Of a stretch of 64,000 nt of DNA, positions 36,125 to 45,941 are shown in pieces. Each line of letters begins with the position of its first letter. Position 1 is the first letter of the stretch. The notes beneath the pieces are model-generated. The model was not told the origin of the DNA. It did no database searches and was given only the letters and a program-made list of their open reading frames with translations. The position numbers and the translations under genes are program-made. This DNA is from Thermus sp. CCB_US3_UF1 (GTDB lineage: Bacteria > Deinococcota > Deinococci > Deinococcales > Thermaceae), in contig NC_017278.1 of NCBI RefSeq assembly GCF_000236585.1, forward strand, positions 1,116,001 to 1,180,000. The letters are read 5' to 3'.

Positions 36125-36149
36125 CCTTTGGCCCTTCGGGGCCTAGCCC

Positions 36150-39086
36150 ATGGAAATGGCCCTGGAAGCGCTGTATGGCCACCGGGTGGTCCTGCCCCAG
36201 GTGGCGGCGGCTTTCCTCCTTTCCCAGGAGCGGAGGCCCGCCCTCCTCCTGGCCCCCGCCGACCGGGTGCGCCGTTACCGGGACCTCTCCGCCTTCGGCG
36301 TGCCCGTTTACCCCAACCCTGGCCTCGAGGCCCTGGAGGAGAAGGCCCTCTTCGTCCTGAGCTACGAGGAGGCCCTGGCTCCCTTTCCCGAGGACCCTAC
36401 CGCCTGGCGCCTGGTCCTGGAGGTGGGGCGGCGGTACGGGCGGGAGGAGCTTTTGGCCCGCCTCCTCCGCATGGGCTACGCCCGGGACGAGGACTACCGG
36501 GTCCTGGGGGAGGTCCTGGAGCTTGGGGAGGTGCGGCTGGAGTTCTTTGGGGAGGAGCTGGAAAGGCTCCTCGTGGGGGGTGAGCCCCGGGGGCGGCACG
36601 TCCTCCTGCCCAAGCCGGGCAAGGCCGAGGGCTTCCCCAGCCAAAAGGTCCGCCACTTTCCTGGCCCCGTCTACCTGGACACCCCGGCCCTGGCCCCCAG
36701 GGAGCTTTGGCCCCTCCTGGTGGGGCGGCCCTGGGTGGCCCTGGGGAGCGGGGTGGAGCTGCCCCCTAAGGAGCTTGGGGTCCAGGCCCTGCCCCCCTAC
36801 CGGGGGAGCCTCAAGGCCTTGGAACGGGACCTCTCCCGCTGGCTGGCCGAGGGCAGACGGGTGAGCCTCTTCGTAGGGCACCGGCGCACCCTGGAGTACC
36901 TGAAGGGGCGGCTGGCCCCTTATAACCCCCTGGTTCTGGAGCGCTTTCCTGGGCCCAAAGGGCGGCTTTCCCTCCTGCCCGGGGCCTTTGAGGGGGGGGC
37001 GGTCTGGGGGGAGGAGGTCCTCCTCACCGAGGCCCTGGTCTTCGCCACCGGGGGGGTGCGGGGAAGGCTTCGCCGGGGGGAGGGGCTTACCGACCCCGGG
37101 GCCCTTTCCCCGGGGGACTTCCTCATCCACCCCGAGCACGGCATCGGCCAGTACCTGGGCCTGGAGACCCGGGAGGTCCTGGGGGTCAGGCGGGACTACC
37201 TGGTCCTGCGCTACCGGGGGGAGGGGCGGCTGTACCTGCCCGTGGAGCAGCTTCCCCTCCTGAAGCGCCACCCCGGCACCACCGACGACCCGCCGGAACT
37301 TTCCTCCTTGGGCAAGGGGGAGTGGCAGCGGGCCAAGGAAAAGGCCAGGAAGGACGTGGAAGCCCTGGCCCAGCGGCTTCTCGTCCTCCAGGCCAAGCGC
37401 CAGGCCACCCCGGGCCGGTCTTTTCCCCCCCTGCCGGAGTGGGACCCCTTGGTGGAGGCGGGCTTTCCCCATGAGCTCACCCCCGACCAGAGGCAGGCCC
37501 TGGAGGAGGTGCTCCGCGACCTCGAGGCTCCCCGTCCCATGGACCGCCTGATCTCGGGGGACGTGGGTTTTGGCAAGACGGAGGTGGCCCTGCGGGCCGC
37601 CCACCGGGTGGTGGGGCATGGGGCCCAGGTGGCCTTTTTGGTGCCCACCACCCTCTTGGCGGAGCAGCACGGCAAGACCTTCCGCGAGCGCTTCCAGGGG
37701 CTTCCCGTACGCGTGGGGGTCCTCTCCCGCTTCACCCCGCCCAAGGAGGAGGAGGCCATCCTGAGGGGCCTGGCGGAAGGGGGGGTGGACATCGTGATCG
37801 GCACCCATCGCCTCCTCCAGCCCGACGTGCGCTTCCGCGACCTGGGCCTCCTCATCGTGGACGAGGAACACCGCTTCGGCGTGGCCCAGAAGGAGCGGAT
37901 CCGCGAACTCAAGGCCGAGGTGGACACCCTCTACCTCTCCGCCACCCCTATTCCCCGCACCCTCTACTCCGCCCTGGTGGGCCTGAAGGACCTCTCCAGC
38001 ATCCAGACCCCACCCCCGGGACGGAAGCCCATCCACACCTTCCTGGCCCCCTTTGACCCCCTCTTGGTGCGGGAGGCCATCCTCTTTGAGCTGGAGCGGG
38101 GGGGGAAGGCCTTCTACGTCCACGACCGGGTGGCCTCCATTGAGGGCCGGCGGCGCTACCTGGAGGCCCTGGTGCCCGAGGCCCGGATCGGGGTGGTCCA
38201 CGGCCAGATGCCCGAGGGGCTTATTGAGGAGACCATGCTCCTCTTCGCCGAGGGCGCCTACGACGTGCTCCTGGCCACCACCATCATCGAGTCGGGCCTG
38301 GACGTGGGGGAGGCCAACACCATCCTCATTGAGCGGGCAGACCGGCTGGGCCTCGCCACCCTGTACCAGCTCCGGGGGAGGGTGGGGCGGCGGGACCAGG
38401 AGGCCTACGCCTACCTCTTCCACCCTCCCCGGCTCACCGAAGGGGCGGAGAAGCGGCTTTTGGCCATCGCCGACCTCTCCGACCTGGGCTCGGGCCACCT
38501 GCTGGCGGAAAGGGACATGGAGATCCGGGGGGTGGGCAACCTCCTGGGCCCGGAGCAGCACGGGCATATCCGCGCCCTCTCCCTCGAGGTCTACACGGAA
38601 CTCCTGGAGGAGGCCATCCGCAGGCTCAAGGGGGAGGTCCGGGAGGAGCGGCCCCAGGTAACCCTGGACCTCTCCCTGTCCTCCCGATTGCCCGCGGAGT
38701 ACGTGCCGAGCCTCGAGGCCCGAAGCCGCTACTATGGCCGCTTCGCCGAGGCCAAGGGCCTGGCGGAGCTTTCCCGCCTGGTGCAGGAACTCAAGGAGCG
38801 CTACGGCCCCCTGCCCGAGGAGGCGGAGAACTTTGTCAACCTGGCCCGGCTCCGCCTGGTGGCCGAGCGCAAGGGGGTGCTTTCCCTCACCGAGGACCTC
38901 ACCCACCTGCAGGCGGTCTTCCCCCGCTGGCCCCTGGACTACGACGCCAAGGGCCTCCGGGGCCTCCCCTTCCGGGTGGAGCTCACCCAGTACCCCCCGG
39001 GCTTCCGCCTGGAAAAGAAGGGCCTAAGGCCCCGGGAGTACCCCGAGGCCTTGCTGCAGGTCCTCTACCTCTTCGCCGACCGCTAG
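36150..39086 (+). CDS. mfd: transcription-repair coupling factor Mfd
   Basis: A 978-residue SF2 translocase that removes stalled RNA polymerase at DNA lesions and recruits UvrA. The RNA-polymerase-interacting domain begins near residue 320 ([21 protein letters not shown] in part). Helicase motifs follow: [18 protein letters not shown] (Walker A, ~470), [18 protein letters not shown] (DEEH, ~570), [13 protein letters not shown], and [29 protein letters not shown]-like motifs V/VI with [11 protein letters not shown] near 750. It is ~170 residues shorter than E. coli Mfd, the difference lying in the N-terminal UvrB-homology part. It follows degV by 25 bp. Confidence 0.95.
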   Translation: [978 protein letters not shown]

Positions 39087-39090
39087 TCCA

Positions 39091-39108
39091 AAAGGGGTTT
39101 CCCCCTTT
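39091..39108 (+). terminator. possible weak terminator after mfd
   Basis: AAAGGGG-TTTC-CCCCTTT forms a 7-bp stem just after the mfd stop. It is short and has no T-run beyond the stem itself; its right arm shares two bases with the -35 box of the next promoter. Confidence 0.4.
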
Positions 39109-39135
39109 GACAGCCCCGGGCAGTGGGCGTAAACT
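39107..39135 (+). promoter_or_regulatory. sigma-70-type promoter of the fad operon
   Basis: Perfect -35 TTGACA (39107-39112), 17-bp spacer, -10 TAAACT (39130-39135). A strong ribosome site (AAGGAGGTGG) follows before the ATG at 39160, so this transcript has a normal short leader, unlike many neighbours. Confidence 0.8.
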
Positions 39136-39159
39136 TTGACTCAGTATAAGGAGGTGGCC

Positions 39160-41451
39160 ATGATCAAAAAGGTTGGCGTGGTGGGCGCGGGAACCATGGG
39201 TAGCGGCATCGCCGCCCTGGTGGCCAGCGCCGGGATCCCGGTGGTCCTCCTGGACATCCCGGGCAAGGAAGACCGCAACGAGTGGGCCAAGAAGGGGTTG
39301 GAGCGGGCGCTCAAGGCCAAGCCGGCGGCCTTCATGGACCCCGAGCTGGCCCGTTACGTGGAGATCGGCAACACCGAGGACCATCTGGGGAAGCTGGCCG
39401 AGTGCGACTGGGTGGTGGAGGCCATCATCGAGAAGCCCGAACCCAAGCGGGCCCTTTACGAGCGCCTCGAGGCCATCCTCAAGCCCACGGCCATCGTTAG
39501 CTCCAACACCAGCGGCATCCCCATGCAGGTCCTCCTGGAGGGGCGCTCCGAGGGCTTCCGCCGCCGCTTTCTCGGCACCCACTTTTTCAACCCGCCCCGC
39601 TACCTCCACCTCCTGGAGCTCATCCCCACCCCGGAGACCGCCCCTGAGGTCTTGGCGGAGATCCGCCGCTTCGGCGAGCGCATCCTGGGGAAGGGCACGG
39701 TCCTAGCCAAGGACCGGCCCGGCTTCATCGCCAACCGCCTGGGGGTCTACGGCATGGCCCAGGCGGTACGCCTCATGGAGAAGCACGGCCTCACCATTGA
39801 CGAGGTGGACGCCCTCACCGGGCCCCTCCTGGGCCGGCCCAACTCCGCCACCTTCCGCACCGCTGACCTCACGGGCCTGGACGTGCTCAAGCTGGTCACC
39901 GAGGAGCTTTCCCACGCCACGGGGGAGGACTTCTCCCTGCCCCCTTGGGTCTTGAAGCTGGTGGAGGAGGGCCGGCTGGGGGAGAAGAGCGGGGCCGGCT
40001 TCTACCGGCGGGTGAACGGGGAGATCCACACCCTGGACTACCGCACCCTGGAGTACGCCCCCCAGGCCAAGCCCGACCTGCCCGAGCTGAAGGCCCTCCG
40101 CGACCTGCCCTTGGCCGAAAGGCTTCGGGGGGCTTTGGACCTGCCGGGCAAGTACGGGGCCTTCCTGCGGGAGCTTTTCGCCCGCACCTCCCACTACACC
40201 CTGGAAAAGGCCGAGGAGATCGCCTACGACCTCCTGGCGGTGGACCAGGCCCTGGAGTGGGGCTTCGGCTGGGAGCAGGGTCCTTTCAAGAACATGGACG
40301 CGGTGGGGCACGAAAGGCTGCGGGCCCTCTTCGCCGAGCACGGCCTCCCCGAGCCCGCCCTCTTCCAGAAGGCCCAGGGGGCCTTTTACCGGAACGGCAC
40401 CTACCTGGGCTTTGACGGGGCCTACCACCCTCTGCCCAAGCGGGAAGGGGTCATCTCCCTCAAGGCCCTTAAGTCCGAGGGCAAGACCCTTTTGGAGAGC
40501 AAGGAGGCCGCCCTCCTGGACCTGGGGGACGGGGTGGCCCTCCTGGAGTTCCGCACCAAGATGAACGCCATCGGGGAGGGCGTGATCCGCACCCTCCAGA
40601 AGAGCCTGGAGTACGTGGAGGCCAAAGGGTACCTGGGCCTGGTCATCGGCAACGAGGACCCCCGGGCCTTCTCCGCGGGGGCCAACCTGGCCCTGATCCT
40701 CTCCACGGCCCAGGAAGGGGACTGGGACGAGCTTTCCTTGGCGGTGCGCCAGTTCCAGAAGGCCTCCATGTCCCTGCGCTACAGCCCCTTCCCCGTGGTG
40801 GTGGCCCCCTTCGGCCTCACCTTGGGGGGTGGGGCGGAGTTCACCCTGCACGCCGATGCGGTCCAGGCCCACGCCGAGCTCTACATGGGCCTGGTGGAGG
40901 CGGGGGTAGGGCTTCTCCCCGCGGGGGGCGGCACCAAGGAGATGCTCCTTCGCTTTACCGCGGAGCTTGCCCCTTACGAGGAGGCCGATCCCTTTGAGGG
41001 GGTGAAGCGGGCCTTCAACCTCATCGCCTTGGCCAAGACTTCCACCAGCGCCCTCGAGGCCAAGAAGATGGGCTTCCTCCGCGACCGGGACCGGATCAGC
41101 ATGAACCGGGATTTCCTCCTGGCCGACGCCAAGCGCCGCGTCCTGGAGCTTGCCCCGGACTACCGCCCGCCCCTTCCGCCCAGGATCCGTGTCCTGGGTA
41201 GCGAGGCCCTGGGCAACCTGCGCTACGCCGTCTGGGCCTTCCGCGAGGCGGGGGAGATCTCGGACCACGACCTGCGCATCGGCCTGGAGATCGCCTACGT
41301 CCTTTCCGGTGGGGAGGGGCCGGCCCGGGAGGTTTCCGAGTGGGACCTTCTGGACCTGGAGCGGGAGGCCTTCTTGAAGCTCCTCGGCACCAAGAAGACC
41401 CAGGAGCGCATCGCCTACACCCTGAAGACGGGGAAGCCCCTTAGGAACTAG
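39160..41451 (+). CDS. fadN: 3-hydroxyacyl-CoA dehydrogenase / enoyl-CoA hydratase fusion (FadN type)
   Basis: A 763-residue bifunctional beta-oxidation enzyme. Residues 1-~400 are the NAD-dependent dehydrogenase: [21 protein letters not shown] Rossmann loop (in part), SNTSGIPM near 117, and [19 protein letters not shown] near 134. Residues ~430-680 are a crotonase-fold hydratase with [17 protein letters not shown] near 505 and [19 protein letters not shown] near 550. The dehydrogenase-first order matches Bacillus FadN rather than E. coli FadB. Followed by thiolase and acyl-CoA dehydrogenase genes at 10- and 9-nt gaps, i.e. the fadNAE order. ATG at 39160 follows AAGGAGGTGG. Confidence 0.93.
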   Translation: MIKKVGVVGAGTMGSGIAALVASAGIPVVLLDIPGKEDRNEWAKKGLERALKAKPAAFMDPELARYVEIGNTEDHLGKLAECDWVVEAIIEKPEPKRALYERLEAILKPTAIVSSNTSGIPMQVLLEGRSEGFRRRFLGTHFFNPPRYLHLLELIPTPETAPEVLAEIRRFGERILGKGTVLAKDRPGFIANRLGVYGMAQAVRLMEKHGLTIDEVDALTGPLLGRPNSATFRTADLTGLDVLKLVTEELSHATGEDFSLPPWVLKLVEEGRLGEKSGAGFYRRVNGEIHTLDYRTLEYAPQAKPDLPELKALRDLPLAERLRGALDLPGKYGAFLRELFARTSHYTLEKAEEIAYDLLAVDQALEWGFGWEQGPFKNMDAVGHERLRALFAEHGLPEPALFQKAQGAFYRNGTYLGFDGAYHPLPKREGVISLKALKSEGKTLLESKEAALLDLGDGVALLEFRTKMNAIGEGVIRTLQKSLEYVEAKGYLGLVIGNEDPRAFSAGANLALILSTAQEGDWDELSLAVRQFQKASMSLRYSPFPVVVAPFGLTLGGGAEFTLHADAVQAHAELYMGLVEAGVGLLPAGGGTKEMLLRFTAELAPYEEADPFEGVKRAFNLIALAKTSTSALEAKKMGFLRDRDRISMNRDFLLADAKRRVLELAPDYRPPLPPRIRVLGSEALGNLRYAVWAFREAGEISDHDLRIGLEIAYVLSGGEGPAREVSEWDLLDLEREAFLKLLGTKKTQERIAYTLKTGKPLRN

Positions 41452-41461
41452 AGGTGGGACC

Positions 41462-42655
41462 ATGCAGGAAGCCGTAATCGTGAGTGCCGTGCGTAGCCCC
41501 GTGGCCCGGGGCAAGAAGGACGGGGCCCTGGCGGAGCTCCACCCCGTGGACCTCTCGGCCCAGGTGATGCGGGGGGCGGTGGAGCGGATCGGCCTGGACC
41601 CCAAGGAACTGGAGGATGTCCTCTGGGGGTGCGCCATGCCCGAGGCGGCCCAGGGGCTCAACATCGCCCGGCTGGCCCTCTTGAGGGCGGGCTTCCCCGT
41701 GGAGGTGGCAGGGGCCACGGTCAACCGCTTCTGCTCCTCCGGCCTCCAGACCGTGGCCATGGCCGCCCAGGCGGTGATGACCGGGATGGCCGACGCGGTC
41801 TTGGCCGGTGGGGTGGAGATGATGAGCCAGGTGCCCATGTCCGGCTTCCATACCCGGCTCCACCCCGAGCTCACCCCCACCGCCTGGAGCCCCGAGGGCT
41901 ACTCCACCTACATCGGCATGGGCTTCACCGCCGAACGGGTGGCGGAGCGCTTTGGCATCAGCCGCGAGGATCAGGACCGTTGGGCCCTGCGCAGCCACCA
42001 AAGGGCGGCCCAGGCCTGGGCCGAGGGCCGCTTCCCCGAGGTGGTGCCCATCCGGGTGCCCAAGGTGCGCTACCAGGGGAGCAAAAAGGTGGTGGAGGAG
42101 GTGACGTTTAGCCGGGACGAGACCGTCCGCCCGGACACCTCCTTGGAGGCCTTGGCCAAGCTCCGCCCCGCCTTCAAGAAGGGGGGCACGGTCACCGCCG
42201 GCAACGCCAGCCCCTACTCCGACGGGGCGGCGGCCTTGGTGGTCATGAGCCGGGAGAAGGCCGAGGCCCTGGGCCTAAAGCCCTTGGCCCGCTTCCTTAG
42301 CTTCGCCGTGGCCGGGGTGGAGCCCGACGTGATGGGCATTGGCCCCGTCAAGGCCGTGCCCAAGGCCCTCAAGCGCGCGGGCCTTACCCTGGAGCAGATC
42401 GACCTCATTGAGTTCAACGAAGCCTTCGCCGCCCAGGTGCTGGCGGTGATGCGCGCCCTAGGGATGCCCGAGGAGAAGACCAACGTCAACGGCGGGGCCA
42501 TCGCCCTGGGCCACCCCCTGGGGGCCACGGGGGCCAAGCTTACTGCCCAGCTCATCAGCGAGCTCGCCCGCCGGGGCGGGGGGTACGGCCTGGTGACCAT
42601 GTGCATCGGCGGCGGCATGGGGGCTGCCGGCGTGTTTGAGGTGTATCCGGCATAG
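41462..42655 (+). CDS. fadA: acetyl-CoA acyltransferase (3-ketoacyl-CoA thiolase)
   Basis: A 397-residue thiolase completing each beta-oxidation cycle by cleaving 3-ketoacyl-CoA. The nucleophilic Cys is in [20 protein letters not shown] near residue 90; [19 protein letters not shown] (His) near 345 and [18 protein letters not shown] (second catalytic Cys) near 375 complete the active site. The ribosome site GAGGTGGG precedes the ATG. Middle gene of the fadNAE operon. Degradative rather than biosynthetic function is inferred from its neighbours. Confidence 0.95.
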   Translation: MQEAVIVSAVRSPVARGKKDGALAELHPVDLSAQVMRGAVERIGLDPKELEDVLWGCAMPEAAQGLNIARLALLRAGFPVEVAGATVNRFCSSGLQTVAMAAQAVMTGMADAVLAGGVEMMSQVPMSGFHTRLHPELTPTAWSPEGYSTYIGMGFTAERVAERFGISREDQDRWALRSHQRAAQAWAEGRFPEVVPIRVPKVRYQGSKKVVEEVTFSRDETVRPDTSLEALAKLRPAFKKGGTVTAGNASPYSDGAAALVVMSREKAEALGLKPLARFLSFAVAGVEPDVMGIGPVKAVPKALKRAGLTLEQIDLIEFNEAFAAQVLAVMRALGMPEEKTNVNGGAIALGHPLGATGAKLTAQLISELARRGGGYGLVTMCIGGGMGAAGVFEVYPA

Positions 42656-42664
42656 GAGGCGACC

Positions 42665-44398
42665 ATGGTGGAGGACAAGAAGCTTTGGCAAAAAGGCGGC
42701 GGCTGGCTTTTGGAAACCCCGGAGCGGGTCTACACCCCAGAGGACTTTGACGAAAGCGTCAAGGAGATCGCCCGGACCACCCGCACCTTCGTGGAAAAGG
42801 AGGTCCTCCCCCTCCTGGAGCGCATGGAGCATGGGGAGCTGGAGCTCAACGTGCCCCTCATGCGCAAGGCGGGGGAGCTGGGCCTTTTAGGGATTGACGT
42901 CCCCGAGGAGTACGGGGGGCTGGACCTGCCCAAGGTCATCTCCACGGTGGTGGCGGAGGAGCTTTCGGGCAGCGGCGGCTTTTCCGTGACCTACGGGGCC
43001 CACACCTCCATCGGTACCCTGCCCCTGGTCTACTTCGGCACCGAGGAGCAGAAGCGGAAATACCTTCCCAAGCTGGCCAGCGGGGAGTGGATCGCCGCGT
43101 ACTGCCTCACCGAGCCCGGTTCTGGCTCCGACGCCCTGGCGGCCAAGACCCGGGCCACCCTCTCCGAGGACGGGAAGCATTACGTCCTGAACGGGGTGAA
43201 GCAGTGGATCTCCAACGCTGGCTTTGCCCACCTTTTCACCGTCTTCGCCAAGGTGGACGGGGAGCACTTCACCGCCTTCCTGGTGGAGCGGGGCACCCCT
43301 GGCCTCTCCTTCGGCCCTGAGGAGAAGAAGATGGGCATCAAGGCCTCCAGCACCCGCCAGGTGATCCTGGAGGACGTCAAGGTGCCCGTGGAGAACGTCC
43401 TGGGGGAGATCGGCAAGGGGCACAAGATCGCCTTCAACGTCCTCAACGTGGGCCGCTACAAGCTGGGGGCAGGGGCGGTGGGCGGGGCCAAGAAGGCCCT
43501 GGAGCTTTCCGCCAAGTACGCCAAGGAGCGGCACCAGTTTGGCCGGCCCATCAGCAGCTTTGGCCTCATCCAGCAGAAGCTTGCCGAGATGGCCAGCCGC
43601 ATCTACGCCGCCGAGAGCGCCGTCTACCGTACGGTGGGCCTCATCGACGAGGCCCTTTGGGGCAAGAAGGGGGCGGAGGCGGTGATGGCGGGCATTGAGG
43701 AGTACGCCGTGGAGGCCAGCATCATCAAGGTGCTGGGCTCCGAGGTCCTCTCCTACGTGGTGGACGAAGGGGTGCAGATCCACGGGGGGTACGGCTACTC
43801 CCAGGAATACCCCATTGAGAGGGCCTACCGCGACGCCCGCATCAACCGTATCTTTGAGGGCACCAACGAGATCAACCGCCTTCTCATCCCCGGGATGCTC
43901 CTAAGGCGGGCCCTCAAGGGGCAGCTTCCCCTTTTCCAGGCGGCCATGAAGTTGCAAAAGGAGCTTCTGGAGCCCAGCTTTGAGGAGCCCGAGGATCTGG
44001 AGATGCACCAGATCGCTGGGCTTAAGAAGCTCGCCCTCATGGTGGCGGGCCTGGCCGCCCAGAAGTACGGCACCAAGGTGGAGGAGGAGCAGGAGGTCCT
44101 GGGGGCGGCGGCGGACATCCTCATTGACGCCTACGCGGCGGAGAGCGCCCTCCTCCGGGCCAGGCGGCTTGGGGGGGTGGCCTTGCCCATGGCCCGCCTC
44201 TACCTGGCCCAGGCCCTGGACCGGGCCCAGGCGGGGGCCTTGGCCGTCCTGCCCCGCCTGGTGGAGGGGGACGAGGCCCGGGTGGTCTACTCTGCTGCCC
44301 GTCGGCTCACCAAGCGGGAGCCCACCGATCTGGTGGCCCTGCGGCGGGAGATTGCGGCGGCGGTCCTCGAGGCCGAGGGCTACCCCCTTCCCCGCTGA
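42665..44398 (+). CDS. fadE: acyl-CoA dehydrogenase, long-form FadE
   Basis: A 577-residue flavoprotein introducing the trans-2 double bond in acyl-CoA. Standard ACAD motifs: [21 protein letters not shown] near residue 145 (in part), [18 protein letters not shown] near 180, and [22 protein letters not shown] near 378 (in part), with [13 protein letters not shown] near 398. The extra ~170 C-terminal residues match the long ACADs (VLCAD/ACAD9-like, Bacillus FadE) rather than the ~380-residue type at the window's end. Ribosome site GGAGG. Electrons would pass to ETF, whose genes lie at 61.8-63.5 kb. Confidence 0.93.
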   Translation: MVEDKKLWQKGGGWLLETPERVYTPEDFDESVKEIARTTRTFVEKEVLPLLERMEHGELELNVPLMRKAGELGLLGIDVPEEYGGLDLPKVISTVVAEELSGSGGFSVTYGAHTSIGTLPLVYFGTEEQKRKYLPKLASGEWIAAYCLTEPGSGSDALAAKTRATLSEDGKHYVLNGVKQWISNAGFAHLFTVFAKVDGEHFTAFLVERGTPGLSFGPEEKKMGIKASSTRQVILEDVKVPVENVLGEIGKGHKIAFNVLNVGRYKLGAGAVGGAKKALELSAKYAKERHQFGRPISSFGLIQQKLAEMASRIYAAESAVYRTVGLIDEALWGKKGAEAVMAGIEEYAVEASIIKVLGSEVLSYVVDEGVQIHGGYGYSQEYPIERAYRDARINRIFEGTNEINRLLIPGMLLRRALKGQLPLFQAAMKLQKELLEPSFEEPEDLEMHQIAGLKKLALMVAGLAAQKYGTKVEEEQEVLGAAADILIDAYAAESALLRARRLGGVALPMARLYLAQALDRAQAGALAVLPRLVEGDEARVVYSAARRLTKREPTDLVALRREIAAAVLEAEGYPLPR

Positions 44399-44415
44399 GG
44401 TTTGGGGTTCCCCTT

Positions 44416-44442
44416 TCCCCGGGGGTTTCCCCGGGGATTTTT
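44416..44442 (+). terminator. intrinsic terminator of the fad operon
   Basis: TCCCCGGGG-GTTT-CCCCGGGGA is a perfect 9-bp stem followed at once by five T residues, 17 bp after the fadE stop. This is the clearest rho-independent terminator in the window. Confidence 0.88.
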
Positions 44443-44464
44443 ACCGGCTAGGCCTGGAGGGGGC

Positions 44465-45904
44465 CTATTGGAGCCGCCACCTGGGGCCTTCCTTGGTGTC
44501 CTCCACCAGGACGCCCAGGGCCTTAAGCCGCTCGCGGATAAGGTCGCTCTTGGCGAAGTCCCTGGCCCGCCGTGCCTCCTCCCTAAGCTCCAAGAGGAGG
44601 CCGATAAGCCCCTCCAGGAGGGGGCCCGAAACCCTTCCCTCCAGCACCCTTTCCGGAAAAAGTCCCAGGATGCCTTCCCCTAGGGCGTGGAACACCTGGG
44701 CTGCCCGTTCCAGGCTATCCCGCCCCGCCTCGGGCAGGAGGCGGTTCAGCTCGGGCAGAAAGGTGAAGAAGGCGGCCAGGGCCTCCGGGGTGGAGAGGTC
44801 GTCCTCTATGGCCTCCATGAAGGCCTTTTCCAGGGCATCCAGGCCTCCCTCTAGCCCCGGGGTGGTCCCCGGGGGAGCGCTTTCCTTGCGGGCCCGCACC
44901 TCCCGGTAGGCCTGGAGGAGGCGGGCGTAGCCGCGCTTGGCGGCCTCGAGGCCCTCCCAGGTGAAGTCCATGGGGCTGCGGTAATGGGTCTGCAGGAGAT
45001 AAAAGCGCACGGCCATGGGCTCGTGGGCCTTCAGGAGATCGTGGAGGAGGACCAGGTTCCCCGTGCTCTTGGCCATCTTCTCCCCCTCCAAGAGCACGTG
45101 GTTGTGGTGCATCCAGTGGCGGGCAAAGCGGTAGCCCGCGGCCTCGGCCTGGGCGATCTCGCACTCGTGATGGGGGAACTGCAGGTCTATCCCCCCAGCG
45201 TGGAGGTCAAACCCCTCCCCCAGGTACTTGAGGCTCATGGCCGTGCACTCAATGTGCCAGCCCGGGTAGCCTTCCCCCCAGGGGCTTTTCCAGCGCATGA
45301 GGTGCCCCGGCTCCGCCCGCTTCCACAGGGCAAAGTCCAGGGGGTCTTCCTTCTCCTCCCGCACCTCCACCCGGGCCCCGGCGCGGAGCTCCTCGGTCTT
45401 TTTCCCGGAAAGCTTGCCGTACTCGGGGAAGGCCCGCACGCGGAAGTAGACGCTCCCTTCCCGCTCGTAGGCGAAGCCCAGCTTGATGAGGCGCTCCACC
45501 AGTTCCAGCTGCTCGGGGATGTGGCCGCTCGCCCTGGGGGCGATGGAGGGCCTCAGGACGTTGAGGGCCCCCATGGCGTCAAAGTAGCTCCAGGTGTACT
45601 TCTCCGCCACCTCCATGGGCTCCAGCTGTTCCAGCTTGGCCCGCCTTTGGATCTTGTCCTCCCCCTGGTCGGCGTCGTCGGTGAGGTGGCCCACGTCGGT
45701 GATGTTGGAGACGAAGCGCACCTTGTACCCCTGGTGGAGGAAGTAGCGGCGGAGGACATCGTAGACGATGGGCCCTCGGGCGTGGCCCAGGTGGGGGTCG
45801 GCGTAAACGGTGGGGCCGCAGACGTAGATGCCCACGTGCCCCGGGATGGCGGGGACGAAGGGTACCTTGGCGCGCTGCAGGGTGTCGTAGATGACCAGGC
45901 CCAT
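44465..45904 (-). CDS. cysS: cysteinyl-tRNA synthetase
   Basis: A 479-residue class I synthetase. Zinc-binding Cys and HIGH-like motif: [21 protein letters not shown] near residue 27 (in part; HLGH is the signature). [18 protein letters not shown] near 203 and [13 protein letters not shown] near 235 hold the other zinc ligands, and [10 protein letters not shown] near 263 is the KMSKS motif in the KMAKS form. The C-terminal ~180 residues are the helical DALR domain. ATG at 45904 lies 6 nt below a perfect TATAAT, so it is probably leaderless. Divergent from hslO. Confidence 0.96.
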   Translation of the reverse strand: MGLVIYDTLQRAKVPFVPAIPGHVGIYVCGPTVYADPHLGHARGPIVYDVLRRYFLHQGYKVRFVSNITDVGHLTDDADQGEDKIQRRAKLEQLEPMEVAEKYTWSYFDAMGALNVLRPSIAPRASGHIPEQLELVERLIKLGFAYEREGSVYFRVRAFPEYGKLSGKKTEELRAGARVEVREEKEDPLDFALWKRAEPGHLMRWKSPWGEGYPGWHIECTAMSLKYLGEGFDLHAGGIDLQFPHHECEIAQAEAAGYRFARHWMHHNHVLLEGEKMAKSTGNLVLLHDLLKAHEPMAVRFYLLQTHYRSPMDFTWEGLEAAKRGYARLLQAYREVRARKESAPPGTTPGLEGGLDALEKAFMEAIEDDLSTPEALAAFFTFLPELNRLLPEAGRDSLERAAQVFHALGEGILGLFPERVLEGRVSGPLLEGLIGLLLELREEARRARDFAKSDLIRERLKALGVLVEDTKEGPRWRLQ

Positions 45905-45910
45905 AGGGCG

Positions 45911-45933
45911 ATTATAGGGCCCCGTGGCATAAT
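45911..45933. promoter_or_regulatory. divergent -10 elements (cysS / hslO)
   Basis: TATAAT (45911-45916, minus) is 6 nt from the cysS ATG; CATAAT (45928-45933, plus) is 8 nt from the hslO ATG. The 37-bp gap has no room for ribosome sites, so both mRNAs should be leaderless or nearly so. Confidence 0.6.
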
Positions 45934-45941
45934 GGCGGGGT

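Noticed and set aside
36048-38906. 952-codon open frame antisense to mfd
   Set aside because: It is an artefact of extreme GC at third codon positions; the encoded Gly/Gln/Pro/His-rich sequence has no domains, while Mfd motifs are complete on the other strand. The same holds for the long antisense frames at 39703-41880 and 51479-53857.
39136-39159. Earlier start of fadN at 39136
   Set aside because: It precedes the AAGGAGGTGG ribosome site and begins right at the promoter's expected start; the Rossmann domain begins at 39160.
39136-39160. TetR/PfmR-type operator in the fad promoter
   Set aside because: I looked for a long pseudo-palindrome near the promoter; only the short TGACTCA was found, which is too small to support a regulator.
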